A stretch of DNA of 64,000 bases from positions 142,332,241-142,396,240 of the forward strand of contig CM043945.1 in the NCBI GenBank assembly GCA_014529385.2, in the 5' to 3' direction. The notes below the pieces were generated by a model. That model was not told the DNA's origin and did not search any database. It saw nothing but the letters and a program-made list of their open reading frames with translations. Below are positions 53,674 to 63,817 of the stretch, piece after piece (the stretch's first letter is position 1; each line of letters opens with the position of its first letter). The position numbers and the translations under genes are program-made. This DNA is from Adiantum capillus-veneris (Eukaryota; Streptophyta; Polypodiopsida; Polypodiales; Pteridaceae).

Positions 53674-55757
53674 GTGAGCAGAGATGTAGTCTTTGATGAG
53701 ATGAGCAGCTGGTACAGTAATGCACATGGCACTATTGGGGCTGATGTAAAAGATGATGTGGTTGTACAAAATGTGAGGCCACAGTCAGAGGTTTTGAGTG
53801 GACCACAAGAGTCCTCTTCTCGTGGCTCTGTTGAGAAACCATGGAATGGTAGACTACGTACGCAGGTTACTCCACCAATAGGTACAGGGAATGTATCACG
53901 AAAAGGAAAGGAAAAGGTTGATGAACCTCCCTTTATGGCTGATGCATCATCAGGTTTTTCACATGTAGACATGGATTCAGATAGTTCTGAACAAAGTCTT
54001 GATGAGGAATTTGGAATTCCGGCTATCAGGACACCTGGTGTAAGGAAAGTACAAGAAGATGCTAGAGGGCAAAGGAGTGACCCAGGACCGCGCAGATCTA
54101 ATAGAGTCAGAAATCCAGTTCAGAAATTGACTTATGATGGGTATCTAGCGCATCACCAAGCCTACATGGCTAAGGTGATACAGGATGTGGAGCCCACATG
54201 TTTTGAGGATGCAGTTGGGAATGTGCATTGGGATGATGCAATGAATGAAGAGATGGCTGCATTGGAAGCAAATGACACATGGGAGTTGGTGCCATTGCCA
54301 AGTGGCAAGAAAGCTATTGGCTGCAAATGGGTGTATAAAACCAAGCATAAGGCTGATGGTAACATTGAGCGTCACAAGGCAAGGCTGGTCGCAAAGGGTT
54401 ATGCACAGACGTATGGCATAGACTATGAGGAGACCTTTGCTCCAGTGGCAAAGATGACGACTATGAGAGCTGTCATAGCAGTGGCTGCATCTAGAGGATG
54501 GATTATGCATCAAATGGATGTAAAGAATGCCTTCTTGAATGGTGAGTTGCAAGAGGAAGTGTATATGGATCAGCCACCTGGTTATGTCGATCCAGGTTAC
54601 CCAGATTATGTATGCAGACTTCTCAAAGCTTTGTATGGTTTGAAGCAGGGCTCTAGAGCATGGTATGACAGGATTGCCAAGTATCTTGTCAGTATTGGTT
54701 TTAGGAGAGCTCATGATGATCATTCACTCTATGTACGTGAGAGTGATGTGGGGATTGTGGTCATTACCATATATGTAGATGACCTTATTATTGTTGGTGA
54801 CAATGCTATGGAGATTGACCATGTGAAGGGTCTTCTCAAATAGGAGTTTGAAATGAAAGATTTAGGCGAGTTGCGCTACTTTCTTGGCATTGAGGTGATC
54901 AGGACTCCAGAGGGTGTATGGCTATCACAGAGACACTATATTTGGACATGTTGTCAAAGTATGGTATGGCTGATTGTAAGCCAATTTCTATTCCCTTGGA
55001 TGTGAATGCAAAGCTGAGTGCAGAGAAGGGTGATGTTGTTGAGGATGTCAACATGTACAGGAAGATTGTGGGTAGTCTAATCTACTTGACTATCACAAGG
55101 CCAGACTTGATCTACACAGTAGGCTTGGAGAGTCAGTTCATGCAGCTTCCGAGGAAGCCACATTTGGATGGAGTACGACGCACACTTAGGTATGTGCAAG
55201 GTACTCTTGACTATGCATTGTTCTATGCAGCAGATGCACCATTAGCATTGTATGGGTATACAGATGCAGATTGGGCAGGTAGCATTGTTGATAGGAGATC
55301 TACGAGTGGCTTCATGTTCTCTTTTGGGAGTGCTGCTGTTACTTGGAGCAGCAAAAAGCAGCCTACGGTTGCTTTATCGAGCACAGAGGCCGAGTACAGA
55401 GGTGCAGCAGTTGCGGCGTGCGAGGTAGCTTGGCTACGCACATTACTTGAGGACTTGGGAGTGCAGGTGGACCAGCAGATTTTCATCCATTGTGACAACC
55501 TCAGCAGCATGCAATTGGCTAGGAACCCAGTGTTCCATGTCAGGACCAAACACATAGAGGTCCATTACCACTACGTTCGAGAGCGAGTGTTGGCGGGCGA
55601 CATCGACTTGGTCTACGTCAGCACAGAGGAGCAGATAGCGGATATCTTTACCAAGGCCCTCGGAGCTGAGAAGCTTCGACGTTTCCGGACTATGCTTGGA
55701 CTCTGTGACATGCAGAGCTCGAGGGGGAGTGTTGAGATGTCGAGCTCTACACCTTGA
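53674..55757 (+). pseudogene. copia reverse transcriptase and RNase H
   Basis: 53674-54843 is open for 389 codons: linker, then RT with WELVPLPSGKKAIGCKWVYK, ARLVAKGYAQ, MDVKNAFLNGEL and YVDDLIIVG (about residue 367). After a TAG and a frameshift near 54940, 54918-55757 gives the RT end and RNase H: GYTDADWAG, LSSTEAEYRG, and the tail that is duplicated at 50669. The termination codon lies inside the 3' LTR. Confidence 0.95.
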
Positions 55758-56051
55758 GCTGGCATCCACTACGGGTCTTGGCCGCTTACGGCATTTACTC
55801 ACTGGCACGTTAGGTGACCAACACGGAGGATCTCTGCCAGTGATTCTACAGCTGGACTACACTTATAGTGCCAGCCTAGTATGCTTCTAGCGAGTTCACA
55901 CTTAGTGACCGCATGTACATATGTGCTACTTTTCAGCTTTAGCACTTAGTCATTTTGTACTCTCTTTTCTGTGAAGAAGAAGAAGAAGCTTTCCATCTCT
56001 GTGTGCTTTGTGCTTGTCTTGTGTAGCTCTCTTGCATCCTCATTCTTTACA
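55730..56051 (+). repeat. copia 3' LTR
   Basis: 322 bp; preceded by the purine run GAGGGGGAG. It is followed by transposase sequence of H. Confidence 0.96.
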
Positions 56052-58267
56052 CCTCCTACCTCGATGCCAGGTCCTGCTTCGCAGGGCACCACTTCGCAGG
56101 GCAAGCGAAAGGCAGGTGGAAAAATTCCAGGACCCGAGTCGAATTTTGCCACAAATTTAAGTAAGTATCAAGATTGGAAATGTAACTTTTGTGGCGAAGA
56201 GAAATCTGGAGGAGCACCAAGAATAAGGGATCATTTTCTAGGTGGCAATACCAGAATCCAAGGAGGAAAGTGCAAGGGCTTAGGTGCAGAAGAAGCAGCT
56301 ATGCGCTGAAAAGCTTCAATTGGTAAGCTAATTTCCACGATCAAAAGATCAAAACTCTCTACTTTCGACCATCACACCCCGGTATAGATAAGATCAAACC
56401 AGTATCAGGGATCATTGGGTGTAACGCCCACCAATGGAAGCACTCAAAGCAGGGAACCAGCTTCTCATATCGATGGAACTACACCTCCAAACCATGGATC
56501 TCCTGACTTTCAGGTAGGATCATCAAAAAGTAGACAGGTTAGCTTACAGACGAGCTTCAAAACACTTGCTTAGAAGAAGCACAACTTGCACTAGCTAAAG
56601 CCATCTATTTCACTAGGGGGTCATTGGCCATTGTCACTCATGATGCATGGAAGTCAGCTTGGAAATGCATTGGGGAGTATGGTGTTGGATTTACCCCTCC
56701 AACATATCACCATATGAGAAACCAACTGTTGGATAAATGTTACACAAGCACACAACAGGATATTCAAAGGGTAATATTAAATGCAACAGAACAATCTGGA
56801 TACACCATAGTTAGTGATTATTGGTCCAACGTTCAAAGGCGGCCATTGATTAACATCATGCTTGTATGTCCTCGTGGTGAATGTTTTATCAAAGCCGTGG
56901 ATAGCTCTGGTCAAATAAAGTTTGGCAGTTTTATACCTGACATCATTGGTGACGCAGTTGAGGAACTTGGAAAAGAAAATGTTGTCCAAGTAATCATGGA
57001 CAATGCCAAAAATTGCTGGGCTGCAGGTAGGATACTTGAAAGTCGCTTCTCTCACCTATATACTGCTGGTTGCAGTACACACAGCTTGAACTTGGTATTG
57101 CAAGATTGGTACAAGAGGGAGGACATAGAGCGGTTCAAATGGATAGTAGACAATGCTTGCTTAATAGTCAAGTTTGTTTTGAAGCGTCAGAGGGTTCTTG
57201 ACATGTACTATCAGAGGATGTCTACTATGTTAAAACTACCGTGCAAAACTAGATTTTGCACCAACTACTATACGGTAGAATCACTAATAAAAAATAAGAA
57301 TGCTGTGATGGAGACATTTGTTTGTGCCACTTTTTGAGAATGGGAGGTTGGTCAAAGGGAGAAGCTAAAAAGAAAAATAGGGGTGATCAGAGATCTACTA
57401 GCTGATCGCCACTTCTGGGATGATGTGGTGGATGTGCACAATGTCATGATGCCAATTATGCTCGCATTACGCCAACCGGATTCTGCCTTGCCTAACATAG
57501 GTAAGGTGTGGATGGCTTGGTGGACTGTTCAAGAAAGCCTTGCAAATCCAGAGGAGCCCCAGGAGCCAATTGTGAAGCCTTGGAAGACACCATTCACTCA
57601 AAAGAGGAGAGAAATTTTGAGAAAGTATGTGCATGGTCGATGGGTTGGAGCACATAGTCCACTACACAGCGTAGCTTTCTTATTGGATCCAGAGTATTGG
57701 GCAATGGAAATAGACAAACTTGATGAGGAGGTAATGGAAGGCTTTTATGATGTGATAGGCAGATTTTATGATGATCCTGATGAACATGCATCAGCTGTTA
57801 CTGATCTTACAAAGTTCAAACTCAAAGAGGGTAAGTTTGGTATAGAATTTGTGCAGAAACTTGCCACGGAGCAACCAGTGTGGAAGTGGTGGATGATGAA
57901 TGGTGGTAGTGCACCCACCCTTAAACGCCTAGCTATTAGAATCCTATCCCAATGTGCATCCAATTCAAGTTCTGAGAGAAACTGGAGTACATATAAATAT
58001 GTACATTCCACCATCAAAAACCGCCTTCTAAATTCAAGAGCTGAAAAATTGGTGTATATGTACTGCAACCATCGGCTATTGGCAAGAGTGCAAGCTGAGA
58101 ACTACAAAGAGGAGATGTCGCGCTAGACTTATGATGTAACCAATGATGAGGTGGACGAAGACAGTGAGCTGCAAGGGGAATCTCATGAAGTAGAAACTAC
58201 ATGTACTTTAGAAGAGATTGAAGAGAATTTGGAAATTGAACCAACTTTGACCCGTCGCAGCAAGTGA

Positions 58268-58569
58268 CGGTGGTTTAATTAATAGATTATCGAATCCATT
58301 GAGTGGCTTCTGTTTAAGTTCAAAATTTGTTTATCTTATAAGCTTTTTTTTATATTTAGTTTAAGGTTTAGACATTTGCTTAATAATAAACGAAGCCCTT
58401 AAAAACCTTTACAAGGCCACAAATCACTATTAAAGCTTCCTAATATACAAAGCCCTAACAAATCTTTGCATTATCACATATCATAATTGAAGTTGAAGTG
58501 AAGACAATTCACAATTCACTAATAAATTATCGCAAGACAATGAGTAAATGTTTTCAAATGTTACAAAAA
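58268..58569. other. intergenic between convergent H genes
   Basis: AT-rich, no gene. Transcripts from both sides should end here; no clear polyadenylation arrangement was identified. Confidence 0.6.
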
Positions 58570-59526
58570 CTATCCAAGTGATGGTGAAATATTTGTTAGA
58601 ATATCTTCATTCTCCTGTTCACGTTGACCTTTAAGCTTATTATAGTCTTCAGACATTTTGAACATTGCATATAGCTTTTTGGATATCTCAAACTCACATA
58701 TAGCACAATGAAAGTTATTCATCATGCTTTGCATCAAGCATGATATATGATACATATGTCTGCATGGCAAGCTGAAGTGACCACACCACTCATGAAAGAA
58801 TGAGCTACATATGGGGAAAGGACCACCGTGCTCACCAGAAGCTGGAGGGGCCTCAATAGATGTTGGGTGCTCAATCAATGTGGCAGCATTTTGTTTTTTT
58901 ATAGTTGCCTCTAACTCTTTTACGTGGCGAGATAGCACCTTCACCTCCCTTTGCAAGTCTCTATTTAGGGTTTCTTCTACATGAGAGCCTTGTGTAGCTT
59001 GTGATGCTTGCCTGAGTTGAGTTTGAAGCTCCTCCTTAACTTGGTGCACTTCCATTGATGCACCTTCTAGTGCCAATGACATCTCTTGCCGTGTGACTGT
59101 GATTGCAGTACTACGAATGTCCTCAACCGTCATGTGAGGTGTCCTTGAGCTAAAGTCCACTACTTCACCCAAGACATAATGCATGTATAACATCTTGGCA
59201 AACCACAATGGGCAATCCATATGATGCATAGGATGACCCATAACATCGAGATGTATGTTCTCTCCATTGTCTCGTATGTCTGCATTAATGCATTGTGATA
59301 GCTTGAGTCGGCCTTTCTTGATGTTTTCATCTGCAACGCCTGGCCATATGGATTTGACCATTTCTCGGTCAATCCTAGTGTTCACCTCTTTCCATTGTGT
59401 ACCCACTGGGTTGGCCCACTGGGAGCAACGAGCTGCAATTCGAGCGGTGTCGTTCACTCCACCGCCTTGACACATGGATTTGAGACGCTCAAAAGCGCGC
59501 TTAGCCCTTTGATTATCATTATCCAT
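58570..59526 (-). CDS. coiled-coil protein with RING-H2-like cluster, carried by H
   Basis: Open for 318 codons, the only undamaged gene-sized frame in H. Residues 1-130 have no domain I recognise (RIDREMVKSIWPGVADENIK). Residues 135-210 are heptad-rich (EMSLALEGASMEVHQVKEEL, LNRDLQREVKVLSRHVKELE), a probable coiled coil. Residues 236-276 carry PCRHMYHISCLMQS and FHCAIC, the C-x-H-x2-H-x2-C...C-x2-C half of a RING-H2. The first pair is CSSFFHEWC, spaced wider than the usual C-x2-C, so zinc binding may be altered. It could be a ubiquitin ligase, or a structural zinc protein. It lies tail to tail with the transposase. Confidence 0.72.
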   Translation of the reverse strand: MDNDNQRAKRAFERLKSMCQGGGVNDTARIAARCSQWANPVGTQWKEVNTRIDREMVKSIWPGVADENIKKGRLKLSQCINADIRDNGENIHLDVMGHPMHHMDCPLWFAKMLYMHYVLGEVVDFSSRTPHMTVEDIRSTAITVTRQEMSLALEGASMEVHQVKEELQTQLRQASQATQGSHVEETLNRDLQREVKVLSRHVKELEATIKKQNAATLIEHPTSIEAPPASGEHGGPFPICSSFFHEWCGHFSLPCRHMYHISCLMQSMMNNFHCAICEFEISKKLYAMFKMSEDYNKLKGQREQENEDILTNISPSLG

Positions 59527-59574
59527 ATCCTAATTAAACACTATACTTCAGTTACCGCATACAAACTTAATGAT

Positions 59575-59715
59575 AATCAATTGCTATAAGAGTAGCCACC
59601 ATTTTACGACAATCAATTGCTATAATTTAACCACCATTTTATCACAATCAATTGATATTAGAATAACCACCATCTTACGACAATCAATTGATATAAGAGT
59701 AACCACCATTTTTTA
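59575..59715. repeat. short tandem array, about 36-bp unit
   Basis: AATCAATTG recurs at 59575, 59611, 59646 and 59682, with ATATAAGAGTAACCACCATT-type filler. It lies just upstream of the RING-like gene on the minus strand, so it could be promoter or leader. Confidence 0.85.
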
Positions 59716-59877
59716 AATCAATGAATGACAATCAGTGACTCCACGTGTCTTATTGCTTGAAACTTAAGAGAAAAAACAAAACTCATAGAAAATTTGTTGT
59801 ATATTGAGATTTAACAAAGTGTTTTTATTACTCATACATCATCCATGGCACATAATACCCAATTTTTAAAAGTGCTT

Positions 59878-61013
59878 TTATAAGTCAAAAGTCTCCGAAA
59901 ACCCTGCTTCATAAAGTACATCATATATCCATCCAAAAAAGGCTACACTCATTTCAGAATGAGGGTGTAAGCATCGTTCTGGCTGGGTTTCAAATCTTTC
60001 TAATTCTTCGTCCAAAAGTGCCAAGGTCTTTCTATCTGTGGATTTCTTCCTCACCCAACCTTCCACAACAATCCTAGATATGGCTTGTACCTCCACTGAA
60101 ACCTTATGTTTGAACCAATTTATGCTGTAGTAGTCAAAGAACTCTCCACAAAACTTACAAAATTGCCATATCACCCATCCTATGGCATACACATCTGTGG
60201 CCTTGGTCCATGGGCATAAATTCTTGCCATCTAGTAACTCAGGAGCTCGCCAAGGATGAAGCTTTTGCTAGTTTTCATCGGTATTGTTGGTCTTTTGTGT
60301 CTCTAAGCCAACACGCAAAGCCAATCCCCAATCAATTATTCCAATATGGGGAGTGAGATCCTTGGTAAATTCCAACATGATGTTCCATGGATGGAGATCA
60401 TTGTGGATCACTCCCTCGTCATGTCGAATCGCAATGCCTTCACCAAGGCATGGATCAATGAGGGAGCATGATTGCACAGGCTCTTGATACGCGTTTTCTT
60501 GTCTTCAGAGGGTTGCTCCCATTTAAAGTCTTCAGGGATCTTTCCTTTCCCCTCTTGATGCGCTACAAGCGTCGTGAAAGAGCCATGTGGAAGGGGCACT
60601 GTCTCCATAAGATCACCTAAAGTTCCTCCATTGAATTAGGGGAATATCAGAAACCATGGCAACATTACAGAGTGGGCAATACTCCTCACAATCTCTCTAT
60701 GGTTGAGATCTACCCCACTTTCTGATGCAAAGATTTTCCACTGATGCTTGGCCTGTCCTTTGAACTCCTTGGCACAATAAGTATTTGTTGCAAGAAGTAA
60801 ATTGATCCCTGTGCCATAAGCCCCTGACCCAAGTTTCTTGATCTTCTTAATGGACTTATTTGGAATGCCCAAAGTCATACTACATTCAGAATTGTATATA
60901 CTGCTCTCCAGGTGACTGACAGAAGCAATAGAACCCGATGTTCCCTCAATGGCAGCCTCCTCAATAAACGGTTCTCCAACTTGGCTGCTCCCCATAACTC
61001 TCGTGATAGCCAT
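59878..61013 (-). pseudogene. protein-kinase-like gene carried by H
   Basis: On the minus strand: glycine loop KKLGSGAYGTG, a candidate ATP lysine in YCAKEFKG, catalytic loop VIHNDLHPWNIML (HND in place of HRD), IGIIDWGLA (DWG for DFG), WRAPELLDG (the APE motif), and ATDVYAIGWVIWQF (helix F). All kinase landmarks occur in order over about 370 codons. Lesions: a TAA near 60636, a frameshift near 60480 and a TAG at 60268. The ends lack membrane segments. Kinases of this HND/LHPWN type occur outside the standard receptor-like group; I do not name the family. The start could be MAITRV at 61013. Confidence 0.85.
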
Positions 61014-61017
61014 TCAC

Positions 61018-61500
61018 ATTTTCTTGCTTAGGCCAAACTGTGTGTCTATGTGGGATGCTCGCCTTGACCTCTCCTTTTCAGCTCTCCATCTCGCGTTCCA
61101 ATGCTCTAGCTTACCCTTGTCTACTTCTTGAGGGCATTCCTCTTTCAAATCAGAGGCCCCCTTGGGCAAATTGCCCACTCAACTGCTCAGTAATGAGATT
61201 ATTGATTCGGTTGTTTTGTCTGGATATAACAACATTTTGTGGGCAATCTCACTGTATAATGATTGCAATCTAGACTCATCTGCAACAATCTCCGCTATAT
61301 CATTGGGATCTAGTGCACTGACGATTGTAATCAACAATTGTCTAATTTTCTTTTTGAACTCTATCATTGAAGTAGCAGAAGGATCCATTTTGCCTGCAAT
61401 GGTATCATTGCAAACAACACATTGTGAAATATAACTATGTGCCACTGCATTTGGATCTTTTCTATGTGAAAGAAAAAGTACAGTATAGACCATAGATCTC
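61018..61500 (-). pseudogene. helical domain upstream of the kinase, probably same gene
   Basis: The block MDPSATSMIEFKKKIRQLLI through YPDKTTESIISLLSS (about 61390-61179) is an all-helical stretch of some 70 residues. A second block, KEECPQEVDKGKLEHWNARW, runs to the TGA just before MAITRV. By position it could be the N-terminal part of the kinase protein, or its leader. The apparent start at 61538 reads from the tandem array and is not credible. Confidence 0.5.
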
Positions 61501-61510
61501 ATACGCTTTT

Positions 61511-62660
61511 GCAGTGACACACCTAATCGCAATTGCAACCATGTGCCAATGCCTCACCGTACAAAAACTTACAAACAGATGCTCCTGTCATTCTAGCAGC
61601 AACACACCTAGTCGCAATTGCAACCATGTGCCGAAGCATGAATGACTGGGAGCAACATAAAACATAGTCACCCTACGCTTTTGCAATGACACACCTAGCC
61701 GCAATTGCAACCATGTGCCAGTGCATCCACGCACGGTGACATCTTTCAAATAGATGCTCTTATCATTCTAGCAGCAACACACCTAGTCGCAATTGCAACC
61801 ATGTGCCGAAGCATGATTGACTGGGAGCAACATAAAACATAGTCACCCTACGCTTTTGCAATGACACACCTAGCTGCAATTGCAACCATGTGCCACTGCA
61901 TCCATGCACGGTGACTTCTTTCAAACAGATGCTCCTGTCATTCTAGCAGCAAAACACCTAGTTGCAATTGCAACCATGTGCCGAAGCATGAATGACTGGG
62001 AGCAACATAACACATAGTCATCCTACGCTTTTGCAATGACACACCTAGTCGCAATTGCAACCATGTGCCAGTGCATCCACGCACGATGTCGTCTTTCAAG
62101 ATTCAAGCATATGAAACATTATGAAATTATTTGAGCACACATTCATGCATTAGATGCTACCGTCAATCTAGCAGCAACACACCTAGTCGCAATTGCAACC
62201 ATGTGCCGAAGCATGAATGACGCGAAGCAACATAAAACGTAGTCATCTTGCATTTTTGCAATGACACACCTAGCCGCAATTGCAACCATTTTCCAGTGCA
62301 TCCACTCACGATGACTTCTTTCAAATAGATGCTCCTGTCATTCTAGCAGAAACACACCTAGTCGCATTTGCAACCATGTGCCGAAGCATGAATGACTGGG
62401 AGCAACATAAAACATAGTCACCCTACGCTTTTGCAATGACACACCTAGCCGCAATTGCAACCATGTGCCAGTGCATCCATGCACGGTGACTTCTTTCAAA
62501 CAAATGATCCTGTCGTTGCAACACACCTAGTCGCAATTGCAACCATGTGCCGAAGCATGAATGACGGGGAGCAATATAAAACATAATCATCGTACGCTTT
62601 TGCAATGACACACCTAGCCGCAATTGCAACCATATGCCAGTGCATCCACGTACGATGATT
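61511..62660. repeat. subterminal tandem array of H, 13 copies of a 31-bp core
   Basis: ACACACCTAGTCGCAATTGC (continuing AACCATGTGCC) recurs 13 times, at about 61515, 61604, 61685, 61774, 61859, 61949, 62036, 62174, 62260, 62350, 62434, 62520 and 62607. Alternate copies end GCCGAAGC and GCCAGTGC, so the larger unit is a dimer of about 174 bp. The core holds the palindrome GCAATTGC. In hAT elements such arrays can be transposase binding sites. Confidence 0.95.
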
Positions 62661-62845
62661 TGTTAAAATAAATTTTATACCTTTAAGTTTTAACACAAAA
62701 AACTCAAAAAAACATCAATAAAATAAGGAAGGGATTAAAAGATTACTGCTACACTGCTTTGAGAATGTGGAAATCTGCCGGAAAGTTTGGTGAAAAAGAC
62801 TTTTCAATGTACCTCTCTTGTGAAAAAGACAAGCACCGGCGCCGC

Positions 62846-62854
62846 CTTTATATA
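62846..62854 (-). promoter_or_regulatory. right inward promoter of H
   Basis: Minus strand TATATAAAG, preceded (upstream on that strand) by CCGGCGGG-type words at 62860-62925, mirroring the left promoter. It faces the kinase and RING genes. Confidence 0.6.
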
Positions 62855-63036
62855 GCCACGGCGGGCCAGACGGGGAAATTGCTTTACCCGGCGGGCCAAC
62901 TACTTAGCCCGGATGGCCTCGAGCTGGTCTCCAAGTCTCCTTGCAGGTCAAAAAAGATGAATGTCAACTAACATAATATTTGTTATTTTTCATTTCTATT
63001 GTTATTAACCTGAAATTATAGTGTGATCACATCATT

Positions 63037-63048
63037 TTGAAATCCCTG
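63037..63048 (-). repeat. right terminal inverted repeat of H
   Basis: Plus strand ends TTGAAATCCCTG, the inverted partner of 49398-49409. Confidence 0.92.
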
Positions 63049-63056
63049 CTCTTGGT
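63049..63056. repeat. target-site duplication of hAT element H (right), CTCTTGGT
   Basis: Exact partner of 49390-49397. Confidence 0.95.
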
Positions 63057-63728
63057 AACACCCTTCAAGCTGCAGGCATACCCTCTTCAAGAATTGGCAA
63101 ATACACAAAGAGCAAGAGAAAAGGAGGGGGATGGGGAGAAGAAACACGAGAAATAGGGGCAAATTCTTAGTAATATTCCATAGGGAGATAGTACAATCAA
63201 GTATGTAGCTCCAATGGAAAGCTTACAATACACAGGCTTGCAAACCTCCAATAACTCTCTCTGGCCAAAAATCCCTCCAAAAATCACTTCTATCTCCTTT
63301 TATAAGGCTTGGCTAAGGCTAAAAAATAAAAAATAAGGAGCTATCAAGCTTGTACGATCAACTGAAGCTCCCTTTAGAAGTTTTTTTGCATTGTCATCAC
63401 TTGGCACTTTTAATTTTTTTTGGTATCTGCATGGTGCACACCTCTTGACTCCTTTTCCGCTCAATTTGGCCATCTTAGACATTCCCTATCCGGCTTCTTT
63501 CCCTTGTTTTACCATTAGCCCTTGAAGCCTTTGAATTCTATCTATCACCCTCTGTTGTTCTCCACTAGCTGGATAGGCCTCTTGGCCAACCTTTGAAACT
63601 GGCTGCAGGACCTTTGTGGCGGGTTAAGCCCCTTGCCTAGCCTAGCTCTCATACTCTCTCTTTCCATCTCCCTTGCTTTCCACTGGCGGGACCTCTCTCC
63701 TTTGGAGCAATAGGGACATCGCTATTAA

Positions 63729-63762
<34 letters not shown>

Positions 63763-63817
63763 CTTCATTCCTTGGCTTCAAAAATTTGGTGGGCGGGCCG
63801 TTAAGGCCATGGGAACA
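63057..63817 (-). repeat. element G 5' LTR, outer part
   Basis: Continues the LTR from 49397 and matches 45237-46085. It includes the TATA box at 63296-63307 and a run of 44 G at 63729-63772 where the other LTR has six. Confidence 0.88.

Larger units (their letters stand above)
50827..56051 (+). mobile_element. Ty1/copia retrotransposon (element I) within H
   Basis: Two 322-bp LTRs, tRNA-Met primer site, one gag-pol frame in copia order (gag, protease, integrase, RT, RNase H) and a polypurine tract. The LTRs differ at about six positions, so insertion is moderately old. Stops at 53263, 53323, 53662, 54841 and a frameshift near 54940 leave it inactive. Confidence 0.97.
50624..58267 (+). pseudogene. 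hAT transposase of H, interrupted by copia
   Basis: A first segment (50624-50668) starts MYSTENVSGDVG. The copia element then intervenes, and the frame resumes at 56052. The BED finger (WKCNFCGEEKSGGAPRIRD) is at 56172-56250. A gap with a possible intron donor (GGTAAGC, 56330) precedes the main body, 56567-58126. That holds the DUF659 core (SGYTIVSDYWSNVQRRPLIN, VMDNAKNCWAAG) and the C-terminal dimerisation domain (LKRLAIRILSQCASNSSSER, 57930-57980). It is broken by an in-frame TGA at 57335 and a TAG at 58124, after which an acidic tail runs to 58267. A transposase of this type binds the ends and moves the element by cut and paste. Confidence 0.92.
49398..63048 (+). mobile_element. large hAT transposon with accessory genes (element H)
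   Basis: Bounded by CTCTTGGT duplications and by terminal inverted repeats CAGGGATTTTAA (left) and CAGGGATTTCAA (right, read inward), 11 of 12 matching. A further inverted motif, GTTAATAACA, lies at 49473-49482 and 63000-63009. Inside are an inward promoter and repeat array at each end, a BED/DUF659/dimerisation transposase on the plus strand, and RING-like and kinase-like genes on the minus strand. A copia element (50827-56051) is inserted in the transposase. Without copia the length is about 8.3 kb, large for a hAT. Confidence 0.95.
44971..63817 (-). mobile_element. LARD-like element G, right LTR split by hAT element H
   Basis: Left LTR 44971-46085, interior 46086-49150, right LTR 49151-49397 continuing at 63057-63817 after element H. 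The interior codes only for gag-like remnants on the minus strand, so the 5' LTR is the right one. No RT or integrase is visible. LTR ends are TATGGC/TGTGGG on the left and GGGAACA on the right. No target duplication was found. Confidence 0.8.

Noticed and set aside
59878-61013. Functional host kinase gene
   Set aside because: It has two stops and a frameshift, lies within the terminal repeats of H and shows no intact frame.
61511-62660. CRISPR-like pattern: 31-bp repeats with spacers
   Set aside because: The spacers are themselves repeated in alternation, and the setting is a plant hAT element; it is a tandem dimer array.
61179-62696. Short minus-strand frames repeating QLRLGVSLQK
   Set aside because: Products of the tandem array, including the apparent start of the frame at 61538.
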